Below are positions 1 to 5,336 of a stretch of DNA of 5,358 nucleotides, in pieces. Source of the stretch: an uncultured Clostridia bacterium (GTDB lineage: Bacteria > Bacillota > Clostridia > Oscillospirales > Acutalibacteraceae); NCBI GenBank assembly GCA_945875045.1, contig CAMCIX010000131.1, positions 1-5,358 of the forward strand. The letters run 5' to 3'. The translations under genes and the position numbers were made by a program. The number at the start of each line of letters is the position of its first letter. Position 1 is the first letter of the stretch. Under the pieces are notes generated by a model. That model was given only the letters and a program-made list of their open reading frames with translations, was not told where the DNA came from and searched no databases.

Positions 1-110
1 ATTATAAAGAACTTAAAGAAAATAAAGTTAATCTTAAATTTCGCGAGAGTATTATAGTTTATATCCTGTATTCGACTCTTGCTTCAATGATAGGAAAGAT
101 AAAAAGATGA
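1..110 (+). CDS. C-terminal end of an unidentified, probably membrane-associated protein (5' partial)
   Basis: Frame 3 is open from the left edge (first full codon at 3) to TGA at 108-110; the other two forward frames stop early. The 35 visible residues begin YKELKENKVNLKF, pass through a hydrophobic stretch (IIVYILYSTLASMIG) and end in a basic tail KIKR. The stop overlaps the ATG of the next gene as ATGA, which is strong support that this is a real gene end in the same operon. A hydrophobic helix followed by a short basic tail would suit a polysaccharide flippase or a membrane-associated glycosyltransferase, both common upstream of FrhB-type genes. That identity is inference only, because too little protein is present to assign a family. 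Confidence 0.6.
   Translation, partial: YKELKENKVNLKFRESIIVYILYSTLASMIGKIKR
92..98 (+). promoter_or_regulatory. Ribosome binding site of the FrhB-like gene
   Basis: AGGAAAG lies 8 nt before the ATG at 107, inside the last codons of the upstream frame. It fixes the start of the ferredoxin gene and fits translational coupling through the ATGA overlap. Confidence 0.6.
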
Positions 111-1249
111 TAAATAAAAAAGACTGCTGTGGTTGTACGGCATGTTCGCATATATGCCCCGTAAAATGTATTGAAATGAAAGAGGATAAGGAGGGCTTCC
201 TTTATCCTGCTGTTGATAATGAGAAATGTATTCATTGTCATAAATGCGAAAGGGTTTGCCCGATTGGGAATTTAATAAATTATAATAACGAAACAAAGAC
301 TTTTATAGGTTATAATAAAAACGAAGCAATCAGAGAAAAAAGCTCTTCAGGGGGGATATTTTCTCTTGCCGCCGAATGGATTATAGAACAAAACGGCGTA
401 GTTTTCGGTGCGGCGTTTGATGAAGATTTTGAGGTTTGCCAAATTGCGGTGGAAACTAAGGAAGAACTTTCAAAATTACGCGGGAGTAAGTATGTTCAAA
501 GCAGGTTAGAAGACGCATATCCAAAGGTTCAACAATACTTAGAGAATAACCGTAAGGTTTTGTTTACGGGAACGGGATGCCAGATTGCGGGATTAAAAAA
601 GTATCTAAATAAAGATTATGAAAATCTATATACGGTTGATGTTCTTTGCCACGGAGTACCGTCGCCGAAAATCTGGAAAATGTACTTAGAGGAGAAAAAG
701 AAACAATATAATGCACCTATTCAAAAAATAGAATTTCGCAATAAAGAAAGCGGTTGGAAAAACTTTTCAGTAAATATAGAGTTTGCCGATAACCGGCGGT
801 ATTGCATAAAATTTTACGAAGATAAATTTATGCAAATGTTTTTAGGCAATATTGATTTGCGCCCGTCCTGCCATAACTGCCGTTTTAAAGGCTTTCCGCG
901 AATATCGGATATGACGATAGGCGACAGCTGGGGAATAGAAAATTATATGCCTGATATGGACGACGACAGGGGCACATCGGTTATTGTTGTAAATTCATTA
1001 AAGGGCAAACAAATGCTTGAAGCGGTTGTGGGAAGCCTTAATTTAAAAGAAGCAAGCCTTGATAAAGCCTTGCCGAAAGCAGAAATAAGGAAACAATCGG
1101 TTGAAATTCACCCAAACAGGGTAAAGTTTTTTAAGTGTGTAGAAAAGGGCGAAAGCATTGATGCTTTATGCGCTTGTCTGTCGAAAAGCTTAATACAGAA
1201 GGTTTTGTCTCTTATACGATATATTTTTATGAGGTTGGGAGCATTATGA
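107..1249 (+). CDS. 4Fe-4S ferredoxin / coenzyme F420 hydrogenase beta-subunit (FrhB)-like oxidoreductase
   Basis: The protein has 380 residues. Two ferredoxin motifs open it: C7-x2-C10-x2-C13-x3-C17-P and C41-x2-C44-x2-C47-x3-C51-P, enough for two [4Fe-4S] clusters. An FrhB-type region follows: REKSSSGGIFS (76-86), LRGSKYVQS (124-132), TGTGCQIAGL (154-163), DVLCHGVPSP (178-187), the cysteine pair C255-x2-C258, and SDMTIGDSWG (267-276). These are the conserved blocks of the FrhB N- and C-terminal domains (PF04422/PF04432), and the length is usual for stand-alone members. FrhB in methanogens carries FAD and reduces F420; the bacterial stand-alone forms are uncharacterised and common in capsule/EPS loci, where they presumably act as cytosolic electron carriers for a sugar modification. 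The start is the ATG with AGGAAAG upstream. It overlaps the preceding gene (ATGA at 107) and the following one (ATGA at 1246). The family is clear; cofactor and substrate are unknown. Confidence 0.9.
   Translation: MINKKDCCGCTACSHICPVKCIEMKEDKEGFLYPAVDNEKCIHCHKCERVCPIGNLINYNNETKTFIGYNKNEAIREKSSSGGIFSLAAEWIIEQNGVVFGAAFDEDFEVCQIAVETKEELSKLRGSKYVQSRLEDAYPKVQQYLENNRKVLFTGTGCQIAGLKKYLNKDYENLYTVDVLCHGVPSPKIWKMYLEEKKKQYNAPIQKIEFRNKESGWKNFSVNIEFADNRRYCIKFYEDKFMQMFLGNIDLRPSCHNCRFKGFPRISDMTIGDSWGIENYMPDMDDDRGTSVIVVNSLKGKQMLEAVVGSLNLKEASLDKALPKAEIRKQSVEIHPNRVKFFKCVEKGESIDALCACLSKSLIQKVLSLIRYIFMRLGAL
1231..1241 (+). promoter_or_regulatory. Ribosome binding site that decides the start of the nucleotidyltransferase gene
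   Basis: The purine-rich GAGGTTGGGAG sits just before the ATG at 1246. It favours this start over an in-frame ATG at 1168, which would add 26 residues encoded inside the FrhB-like gene and has no family-like N-terminus. The start and the upstream stop share ATGA. Confidence 0.6.
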
Positions 1250-2463
1250 CGGCAATATCAAGGATTAGTGAAACCGAGCGAATACTGCTTGAATATTTAG
1301 GGGAGAGTTTAAAGTCCTCTGATAATGCCTGTGAAATACCCGAACTTAGTAATGAAGAATGGGAGCGGATATATTCTATTGCCGACCGTCACGAGGTTTC
1401 GGTTTTAATGGGGGATATATTTAACTCTGTTAATTTGTCCGACAAAACACAAAGTGATTTTCAGCTTAAAACGGCGAGAACAGTACATAAGGGTATAAGA
1501 CTTCAGGCGATTAATACAAGGCTTACAGCTCTTTTGGAAAAAGAGGGTATAAGAGCGGTCACCCTAAAGGGCTATGCCGTGGCAAGGTTTTATCCCGTCC
1601 CGGAATTCAGAAAGACAACCGATATTGATTTTTTTCTCTTTAGCAAAGAGGACGAAAAAAAAGCGGTAAAAATTCTTTGTGAAAACGGATTTAGACCCTC
1701 GAAGGAATGGCACGCAAACCACCATTCGGTATTGTTTTCCGAAAGAAATGAATCGGTTGAGCTTCATAGGTTGTGGGCGGACAAGTTTAAGAATAAGCGC
1801 CTTAATAAGTATCTTGAAAATCTGCAAAAAGAAAGCGTTAACCAATGCCGGACAATAGAATCGGACGGTCAAAAGCTTTATGTGTATGATGCGGCGCATC
1901 AGGCGTTTTATTTGCTTATACATATGTTAGGTCACTTTGTCGGGGGCGGGTTTGGACTTAGAAATCTTTGTGACTGGGTTGTTTTGTGGGAAAATTGCGA
2001 GGATGAAAACTCCAAAAAGGCTTTTATAAAAATGGCACAGGACAGCGGAACAGAGAAATTCGCAAGGGCTGTCTCCTCGGTTTGTGTCGAATATCTCGGA
2101 CTGTCAAAAGCAAAGTGTCCGTTTCCTTATGATAATCTTACCGAAAAAGAATTGACCGAAGAATTTTTAAGGGATATTTTGGATGCGGGAGAGTTCGGCT
2201 ACAGTGAATCTGCGCGAATGGTGGGTATGGACGGAAGTTCGTTTATCTCCTACATAAAGGAATTTCATCACCAAATGCACATTAACTTCCCGAAATCGGG
2301 CAGGGTGATACTGCTTTGGCCTGTTTTGTGGATTGCAACGCTTTTTCGCTTTTTGAGGAATAATAAAAAATTAAACCGCGCGCCTGTCCGAGATATTATA
2401 AATAAAGCGGGCGAGCGTGGTAAGCTTGTAAAAAGGCTTACATCGAATAAAAAGAACGGCTGA
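1246..2463 (+). CDS. Nucleotidyltransferase family protein (NTP_transf_5 / PF14907 type)
   Basis: With the ATG at 1246 the protein has 405 residues. The diagnostic block runs from LKG (107-109) through ARFYPVPEFRKTTDIDFFLF (113-132): R122 and the D126-x-D128 pair match the metal-binding aspartates of the nucleotidyltransferase fold. VELHRLW (171-177) fits the family's ElH element. A second conserved region, LLIHMLGHFVGGGFGLRNLCDW (223-244), resembles the H..H...G.GLR.l.D signature of the C-terminal half. Residues 354-369 are hydrophobic and the tail is strongly basic (KKLNRAP to NKKNG), possibly a membrane-contact surface. Members are frequent in polysaccharide and peptide-modification clusters; the transferred nucleotide and the acceptor are not known. 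It is the last gene of the operon. Its stop directly abuts the stop of the convergent gene, and its last codons form one arm of that gene's terminator. The family call is firm; function is unknown. Confidence 0.85.
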   Translation: MTAISRISETERILLEYLGESLKSSDNACEIPELSNEEWERIYSIADRHEVSVLMGDIFNSVNLSDKTQSDFQLKTARTVHKGIRLQAINTRLTALLEKEGIRAVTLKGYAVARFYPVPEFRKTTDIDFFLFSKEDEKKAVKILCENGFRPSKEWHANHHSVLFSERNESVELHRLWADKFKNKRLNKYLENLQKESVNQCRTIESDGQKLYVYDAAHQAFYLLIHMLGHFVGGGFGLRNLCDWVVLWENCEDENSKKAFIKMAQDSGTEKFARAVSSVCVEYLGLSKAKCPFPYDNLTEKELTEEFLRDILDAGEFGYSESARMVGMDGSSFISYIKEFHHQMHINFPKSGRVILLWPVLWIATLFRFLRNNKKLNRAPVRDIINKAGERGKLVKRLTSNKKNG

Positions 2464-2479
2464 TTATTTTTTCAGCCGT
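2446..2479 (-). terminator. Rho-independent terminator of the DUF4832 gene, spanning both convergent stop codons
   Basis: A perfect 8-bp stem (ACGGCTGA at 2456-2463 with TCAGCCGT at 2472-2479) encloses an 8-nt T-rich loop. On the minus strand it is followed by TCTTTTTATT (2455-2446), a typical U-tract. On the plus strand the downstream sequence is CCTAATGAATA, so it should be weak as a plus-strand terminator. The plus-strand TGA (2461-2463) lies in the stem and the minus-strand TAA (2466-2464) in the loop. Confidence 0.75.
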
Positions 2480-3858
2480 CCTAATGAATATCCGTATTTT
2501 GTAATATCGCTTTCGTTAGCCATAAAAACTGTCTGTCCGCCTGTTTCGCTCTTTACGGAAAAATAAATGAGATATTCTCCTTGTTTCAGTTCCTTTACGG
2601 GAAGCGTTGCCGTAAAGGTCTTTTTGCTTTTGCTTCCGATACATTCAAAATCAGCATCTATCGGAATCCGTACGCAGTCTTCGGTTTCTTTATTTATAAG
2701 CGTAACAGAGCTTTCAAAGGGTTTTAATGTGTTTGAAAAGCCGCTGTTTTTGACAGTGATTTCAAGTGTATATTCAGACCTTAAAAAGCCTGATTTTTTC
2801 AGTTTGCAGGAGTCGATAAAATAGCGGTATCCGAGATGGGCTTTGATATAACTGTAGCCGTCGCAACCGTTAAATGCGCCCTCTCCTGTCCAAACAGAGC
2901 TTTTCCATTTTTCAATAACTCGGCTGTCATAGTCTTCATTAAGGTAGGAAATATGCATTGTTTTTAGAGCCGAAACAGCGGTCTCAAAGCGGCTTAAATT
3001 ACTGTTATAAACAACTTCGCCTCCGTTTGGAACATATCGGCACAGTTTATTTTGAAATATTAGTTCTTTCTTTCTTTCGCCTTCGGCGTATGTGCCGAGG
3101 TCGCTTTCAGAACCTAAAATACCGTCATTAAAAAGTCCCAGTCGTGAAAAAAGCGGTTTTTTTATGCTAAATGCCGATATTTTTTCGGGCGGATTGTAAA
3201 TTTCGGTTACGCTCCGCCATTGTGCGGGGGTGCGTAATGACAGGTATATTGACGGGTCAATAACATCGTTTAGTTTGTTTATTAGTTGCTTTAATGAGTT
3301 TACATCACAGAATTTAGAATGGTGCATTTCGCCCCAATTGCCGATAAACACGCCCTGCATAATATATATGCAATCACGGTGGCGGTTAATCGTCGGAGCA
3401 ATTTGTTCAATATGTTTTAAAACCAAATTTAATGAGTCCGGCTCGGTTGCGAGAGCGATTCCGTCCCAATCATAGAGAAAACGGAGAATAAGCTTTGTAC
3501 CGTTCGGGGACTGAGCCCATTTCGCTAAAATATCATTTAACTGTTCAAGCCCCTTTTCACTTATGTCGGTTGTATGGTAATTCTTAAGATTTATTTCAAG
3601 TAAAACTAATTGATCGGTATATTTATTTATTTGATCGGTGTAGTTGGCATACTTGTCATAGCTATCCGACAATGTATAACCGATAATATGATAGAATCCG
3701 CAATAAGGATTTTGCAGGGGTTTATTGCTTTCCGAAAAAACTTCGGCAGTGTAATAGGCACGACCGAAAAAGCAAACTATTTTCAACACAATGATAGTTG
3801 CAATTAACGTTAATACAGATATTAAAAGAATTATATGTTGAAAATTCAGGGATTTCAA
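2464..3858 (-). CDS. Membrane-anchored DUF4874/DUF4832 protein, glycosidase-like, of unknown function
   Basis: With a TTG start at 3858 the protein has 464 residues. A hydrophobic segment at about 8-31 (HIILLISVLTLIATIIVLKIV) with a short n-region suggests a signal anchor, leaving the rest outside the membrane. Family landmarks follow in order: NPYCGFYH (50-57), LRFLYDWDG (125-133), MQGVFIGNWGEMHHS (167-181), FNDGILGSESDLGTY (243-257), PNGGEV (277-282), HISYLN (302-307) and LGYRYF (342-347). These match DUF4874 followed by DUF4832. The G-x-WGE-x-H motif with E177 at the end of a predicted strand recalls the acid/base glutamate of TIM-barrel glycoside hydrolases, so a glycan-acting role is plausible but unproven. 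Residues from about 360 on (LEITVKNSGF, then alternating strand-like segments) look like an Ig/FN3-type sandwich. An upstream ATG at 3912 would add 18 residues but lacks a ribosome binding site. It is transcribed against the polysaccharide-type operon, as a single gene. Confidence 0.8.
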   Translation of the reverse strand: MKSLNFQHIILLISVLTLIATIIVLKIVCFFGRAYYTAEVFSESNKPLQNPYCGFYHIIGYTLSDSYDKYANYTDQINKYTDQLVLLEINLKNYHTTDISEKGLEQLNDILAKWAQSPNGTKLILRFLYDWDGIALATEPDSLNLVLKHIEQIAPTINRHRDCIYIMQGVFIGNWGEMHHSKFCDVNSLKQLINKLNDVIDPSIYLSLRTPAQWRSVTEIYNPPEKISAFSIKKPLFSRLGLFNDGILGSESDLGTYAEGERKKELIFQNKLCRYVPNGGEVVYNSNLSRFETAVSALKTMHISYLNEDYDSRVIEKWKSSVWTGEGAFNGCDGYSYIKAHLGYRYFIDSCKLKKSGFLRSEYTLEITVKNSGFSNTLKPFESSVTLINKETEDCVRIPIDADFECIGSKSKKTFTATLPVKELKQGEYLIYFSVKSETGGQTVFMANESDITKYGYSLGRLKK

Positions 3859-3865
3859 TGTATTG

Positions 3866-3872
3866 CCCCCTT
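3866..3872 (-). promoter_or_regulatory. Ribosome binding site supporting the TTG start
   Basis: On the minus strand AAGGGGG stands 7 nt before TTG (3858-3856). The in-frame ATG at 3912 has nothing comparable upstream. The resulting N-terminus (MKSLNFQ, then a membrane helix) is also the more natural one. Confidence 0.6.
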
Positions 3873-3920
3873 GATTAATTATACACATCAATAATACCAT
3901 ATGTGTGCTCAATTATCAAT

Positions 3921-3926
3921 ATTATA
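3921..3926 (-). promoter_or_regulatory. Candidate -10 box for the DUF4832 gene
   Basis: The minus strand reads TATAAT at 3926-3921. A start site about 7 nt further would leave a leader of some 55 nt before the TTG and would rule out the ATG at 3912 as start. The -35 region is poor: TGATCA at 17-bp spacing matches 3 of 6. A second TATAAT at 3883-3878 is too close to the ribosome binding site to be likely. Confidence 0.3.
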
Positions 3927-3961
3927 AAAGGTCATACGGTTTCTGATCAGCAAAAACTAAA

Positions 3962-4041
3962 ATGAAACTTTGGAAAAAATTCATATCGGAATTTCTGCGA
4001 CGGTATTAGCTCTTGCACTTGTGCTAGGCATTACCGTATAA
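3962..4041 (+). pseudogene. Orphan signal-peptide-like fragment, split by a frame change
   Basis: ATG at 3962 gives MKLWKKFIS and then runs to TAG at 4007. In the frame one base earlier, 3991-4041 reads ISATVLALALVLGITV and stops at TAA (4039-4041). Joined, the pieces look like a classic signal peptide: basic n-region plus hydrophobic core. No ribosome binding site is visible and no mature protein follows. A TTG at 3970 would give an unbroken 23-residue hydrophobic peptide, but it too lacks a ribosome binding site. It could be the remnant of a secreted-protein gene, or chance. Confidence 0.25.
4000..4037. repeat. Imperfect inverted repeat within the orphan fragment
   Basis: ACGGTA (4000-4005) pairs with TACCGT (4032-4037), and TAGC (4007-4010) pairs with GCTA (4023-4026), leaving a 12-nt loop and an asymmetric bulge. 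On the plus strand AT-rich sequence follows but no clean U-tract. No function can be assigned. Confidence 0.3.
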
Positions 4042-4053
4042 TTTTATATTTCT

Positions 4054-4755
4054 TCATTTTGAGTTCTTCCTTAAAATATATTTTTTGTAATGGTACAATG
4101 CTTTCAGCACATATTGTTCTGCTTGTTTATCATTCGAATTTGCGGGCAGATATTGGTTGAGTTTTTCTGCCGAAAAGCGGTATTTTGGCTTTCTTCATCT
4201 AAATAAGAAAGTTCAACAGCAGGCTGCATTTTCATTCTGCCGCTGTCGATGAACTCAAGCAATTCGGGTACAAGATTGGTAAGACGAATATATATTGCCA
4301 TCTGTGCGGCACTTCCTCCTGTTTGCTCGCCAACAATTTCTCTTGATTTTTTATACTTGTGCTCAAGTTGATTACAAGTTAAGTCCGTTCGTTTGCCTTG
4401 CTGTTTTATAGCGTTCGACTTTATCTTGTACGAAAAAGCTTTTTCGCTCGGCAGGATTTTAGAGCGTTGGCAGTTACTGTCAACCATCATAATTACCGCC
4501 TCATTATCATCTACATCAACAACTATTGCTTGAATTTCACTGATCTTCAAAATTTCATAGGCTCGTTTTCTGCGATGTCCTGAAATAAGTTCATATCTAC
4601 CGTCTACTTTTTTGCGGACGATAATGGGGTTAAGTAAGCCGTTTGCTTCAATACTATTAGGTACGGAAAAATCACAAAATCGTTGCCGTGAAACTACTCG
4701 CCTTGAAATTACCCCATAAAACACTGAAAGCCCTTGAAAAATCAAGAGATTTCAC
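4054..4755 (-). pseudogene. ParB/Spo0J-family partition protein, frameshifted
   Basis: The middle frame (about 4690 down to 4185) encodes a clear ParB core: SIEANGLLNPIIVRKK, the nucleotide-binding ISGHRRKRA motif, then MVDSNCQRSKILPSEKA. A helix-turn-helix-like stretch (SREIVGEQTGGS to YIRLTNL) and PAVELSYLDEESQ follow. After SQ the frame runs into 26 unrelated residues and stops at 4104. Shifting by one base at the T-run 4183-4186 restores a typical ParB C-terminus (YRFSAEKLNQYLPANSN to ALYHYKKYILRKNSK) that ends at TGA 4056-4054. At the 5' end the true start is probably GTG 4755, which opens a 27-codon frame MKSLDFSRAF that ends at 4672. That frame equals the C-terminal frame, so two opposing shifts bracket the core. 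Only about 7 residues, instead of about 14, lie between the F and SI of the N-terminal ParB block, suggesting a small deletion there. ParB of this type is usual on plasmids and integrative elements; no parA is visible. Confidence 0.75.
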
Positions 4756-4761
4756 ATGCTG

Positions 4762-4767
4762 TTCCTT
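4762..4767 (-). promoter_or_regulatory. Ribosome binding site of the parB remnant
   Basis: The minus strand reads AAGGAA 6 nt before GTG (4755-4753). This supports GTG as the ancestral start, rather than the TTG at 4745 that opens the longer uninterrupted frame. Confidence 0.45.
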
Positions 4768-4831
4768 ATTGAACAAGATTTATGTAAAGATGTGGCAAAA
4801 AAGATTCCGTCTTGACGCGAGAAAAAAACTG

Positions 4832-4870
4832 AAAAAAGAAGAACCTCGAATACGCGTCTGCGTACCGAGG
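4832..4870 (-). terminator. Rho-independent terminator downstream of the tRNA-Arg
   Basis: On the minus strand CCTCGG (4870-4865) pairs with the later TCGAGG, and TACGC pairs with GCGTA around an AGAC loop: 11 pairs with one bulged T. The U-rich run TTCTTCTTTTTT (4843-4832) follows. It begins 8 nt past the tRNA CCA end, where a tRNA terminator is expected. Confidence 0.75.
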
Positions 4871-4878
4871 CACTCGGT

Positions 4879-4955
4879 TGGCCCGCCTGAAGGGATTCAA
4901 ACCCCCAGTCTTCAGAATCGGAATGTGCTGCGTTATCCAGCTGCGCCACAGGCGG
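4879..4955 (-). tRNA. tRNA-Arg(CCG), degenerate, possibly a pseudo-tRNA
   Basis: The 77-nt cloverleaf runs on the minus strand. The acceptor stem is perfect (CCGCCTG with CAGGCGG), with discriminator G and an encoded CCA at 4881-4879. The D-arm has GCGC, a GG-containing loop and ACGC. The anticodon loop is TTCCGAT, with CCG at 4921-4919 reading the arginine codon CGG. The variable loop has 5 nt, and the T-stem GGGGG/CCCTT includes two G-U pairs. Several positions are damaged: pair 13-22 is C/A, and anticodon-stem pairs 27-43 (G/A) and 30-40 (C/C) are mismatched. The nearly invariant C56 of the T-loop is T (TTTGAAT), and the first pair is C1-G72 instead of the usual G-C. No promoter fits in the 6 nt between the upstream hairpin and the tRNA. 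A functional but divergent tRNA cannot be excluded. Confidence 0.7.
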
Positions 4956-4961
4956 TTATAT

Positions 4962-4988
4962 AAAGGACGGTTTTAACCGTCCTTTTTT
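4962..4988. terminator. Terminator hairpin after the galE remnant (bidirectional form)
   Basis: GGACGGTT (4965-4972) pairs perfectly with AACCGTCC (4975-4982), extended by flanking AAA/TTT. On the minus strand it follows the galE stop by about 10 nt and is trailed by TTTATAT. On the plus strand the trailing tract TTTTTTAT is better, but no plus-strand gene ends here. Confidence 0.7.
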
Positions 4989-4995
4989 ATTGAGC

Positions 4996-5112
4996 TTAGA
5001 ATCCGTTGGGGTTGTTCTTCTGCCAACGCCAGGTATCCTCGCACATTTCGTCAATTCCGTATTTTGCAACCCAGCCAAGCAGCTTTTCCGCTTTATCCGC
5101 GTTTGCATAAAC
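4996..5112 (-). pseudogene. galE: UDP-glucose 4-epimerase C-terminal fragment
   Basis: From 5109 to the TAA at 4998-4996 the minus strand encodes 37 residues that fit the end of Gal[14 protein letters not shown], then [14 protein letters not shown] and NNPNGF. The family normally ends this way, with a Y-A-(D/N)-x-x-K-A-x-x-x-LGW helix region followed by an M-C-x-D-x-W-x-WQ-x-NP-x-G tail. The intact enzyme has about 330-340 residues and interconverts UDP-glucose and UDP-galactose in the cytosol. Here the frame closes upstream at TAA 5124-5122, so the NAD-binding and catalytic parts are missing from the window. No start codon or ribosome binding site precedes the fragment. The homology breaks at about 5110, next to sequence I do not recognise. 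The terminator hairpin follows directly. This is a remnant, not a gene. Confidence 0.75.
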
Positions 5113-5336
5113 CCGATTTGATTAAAAGAGTCCGTAAACTGATTGCCTAACAAATAATTACTATATTTTCTTTTAAAGCGACTTCCGGTCATTTCTGTTG
5201 TTACGTTCTTTTTTAACCTTGCGGTTAAAAATTCAGATTTCCACCCGCCTTCTGTTTTTACTGCGGACTTTTACAATTGTCTATTATATTAAAAATATTA
5301 TCATATTTATTATGTATTATACAGGACATGCTATGT
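5113..5336. other. Stretch without a recognisable gene
   Basis: No coding family is recognised on either strand. A minus-strand frame is open from about 5265 down through the galE junction (it includes WKSEFLTARLKKNV and FKRKYSNYLLGNQFTDSF), but it has no ribosome binding site and continues out of frame through galE. Positions 5276-5330 are very AT-rich. The only structure seen is the hairpin at 5210-5231. Confidence 0.5.
5210..5231 (-). repeat. Perfect 9-bp inverted repeat with a four-base loop
   Basis: TTTTTAACC (5210-5218) and GGTTAAAAA (5223-5231) flank a 4-nt loop. Read on the minus strand the loop is GCAA, a GNRA tetraloop. Neither strand has a U-tract after the stem, so it is not a standard terminator. 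Confidence 0.5.

Noticed and set aside
1168..1245. Longer N-terminus of the nucleotidyltransferase from ATG 1168
   Set aside because: The added residues are encoded inside the FrhB-like gene in another frame, and there is a good ribosome binding site with an ATGA overlap at 1246.
1564..1923. 119-codon minus-strand frame
   Set aside because: It is antisense to the nucleotidyltransferase core, has no recognisable domain and no ribosome binding site.
3859..3912. ATG 3912 as start of the DUF4832 gene
   Set aside because: No ribosome binding site precedes it, and the likely -10 box at 3921-3926 would place it almost on the transcript start. TTG at 3858 has AAGGGGG at 7 nt.
4104..4755. Programmed frameshifting in parB
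   Set aside because: The T-run reads as a one-base loss rather than a slippery heptamer with a downstream structure, and the second lesion and shortened N-terminal block point to decay.
4752..4949. 65-codon minus-strand frame
   Set aside because: Its first third is the tRNA read as protein and the rest covers the terminator; no ribosome binding site.
4688..4963. 91-codon plus-strand frame
   Set aside because: It runs antisense through the parB remnant and the tRNA; its C-terminal half is the usual false peptide from an antisense tRNA.
4956..5192. 78-codon minus-strand frame starting MTGSRF
   Set aside because: It reads the galE tail in the wrong frame and passes through the galE terminator; the galE frame matches a known protein end far better.
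5277..5304. Plus-strand promoter-like TTGTCT and TATCAT boxes
   Set aside because: AT-rich background with no gene downstream in the window.
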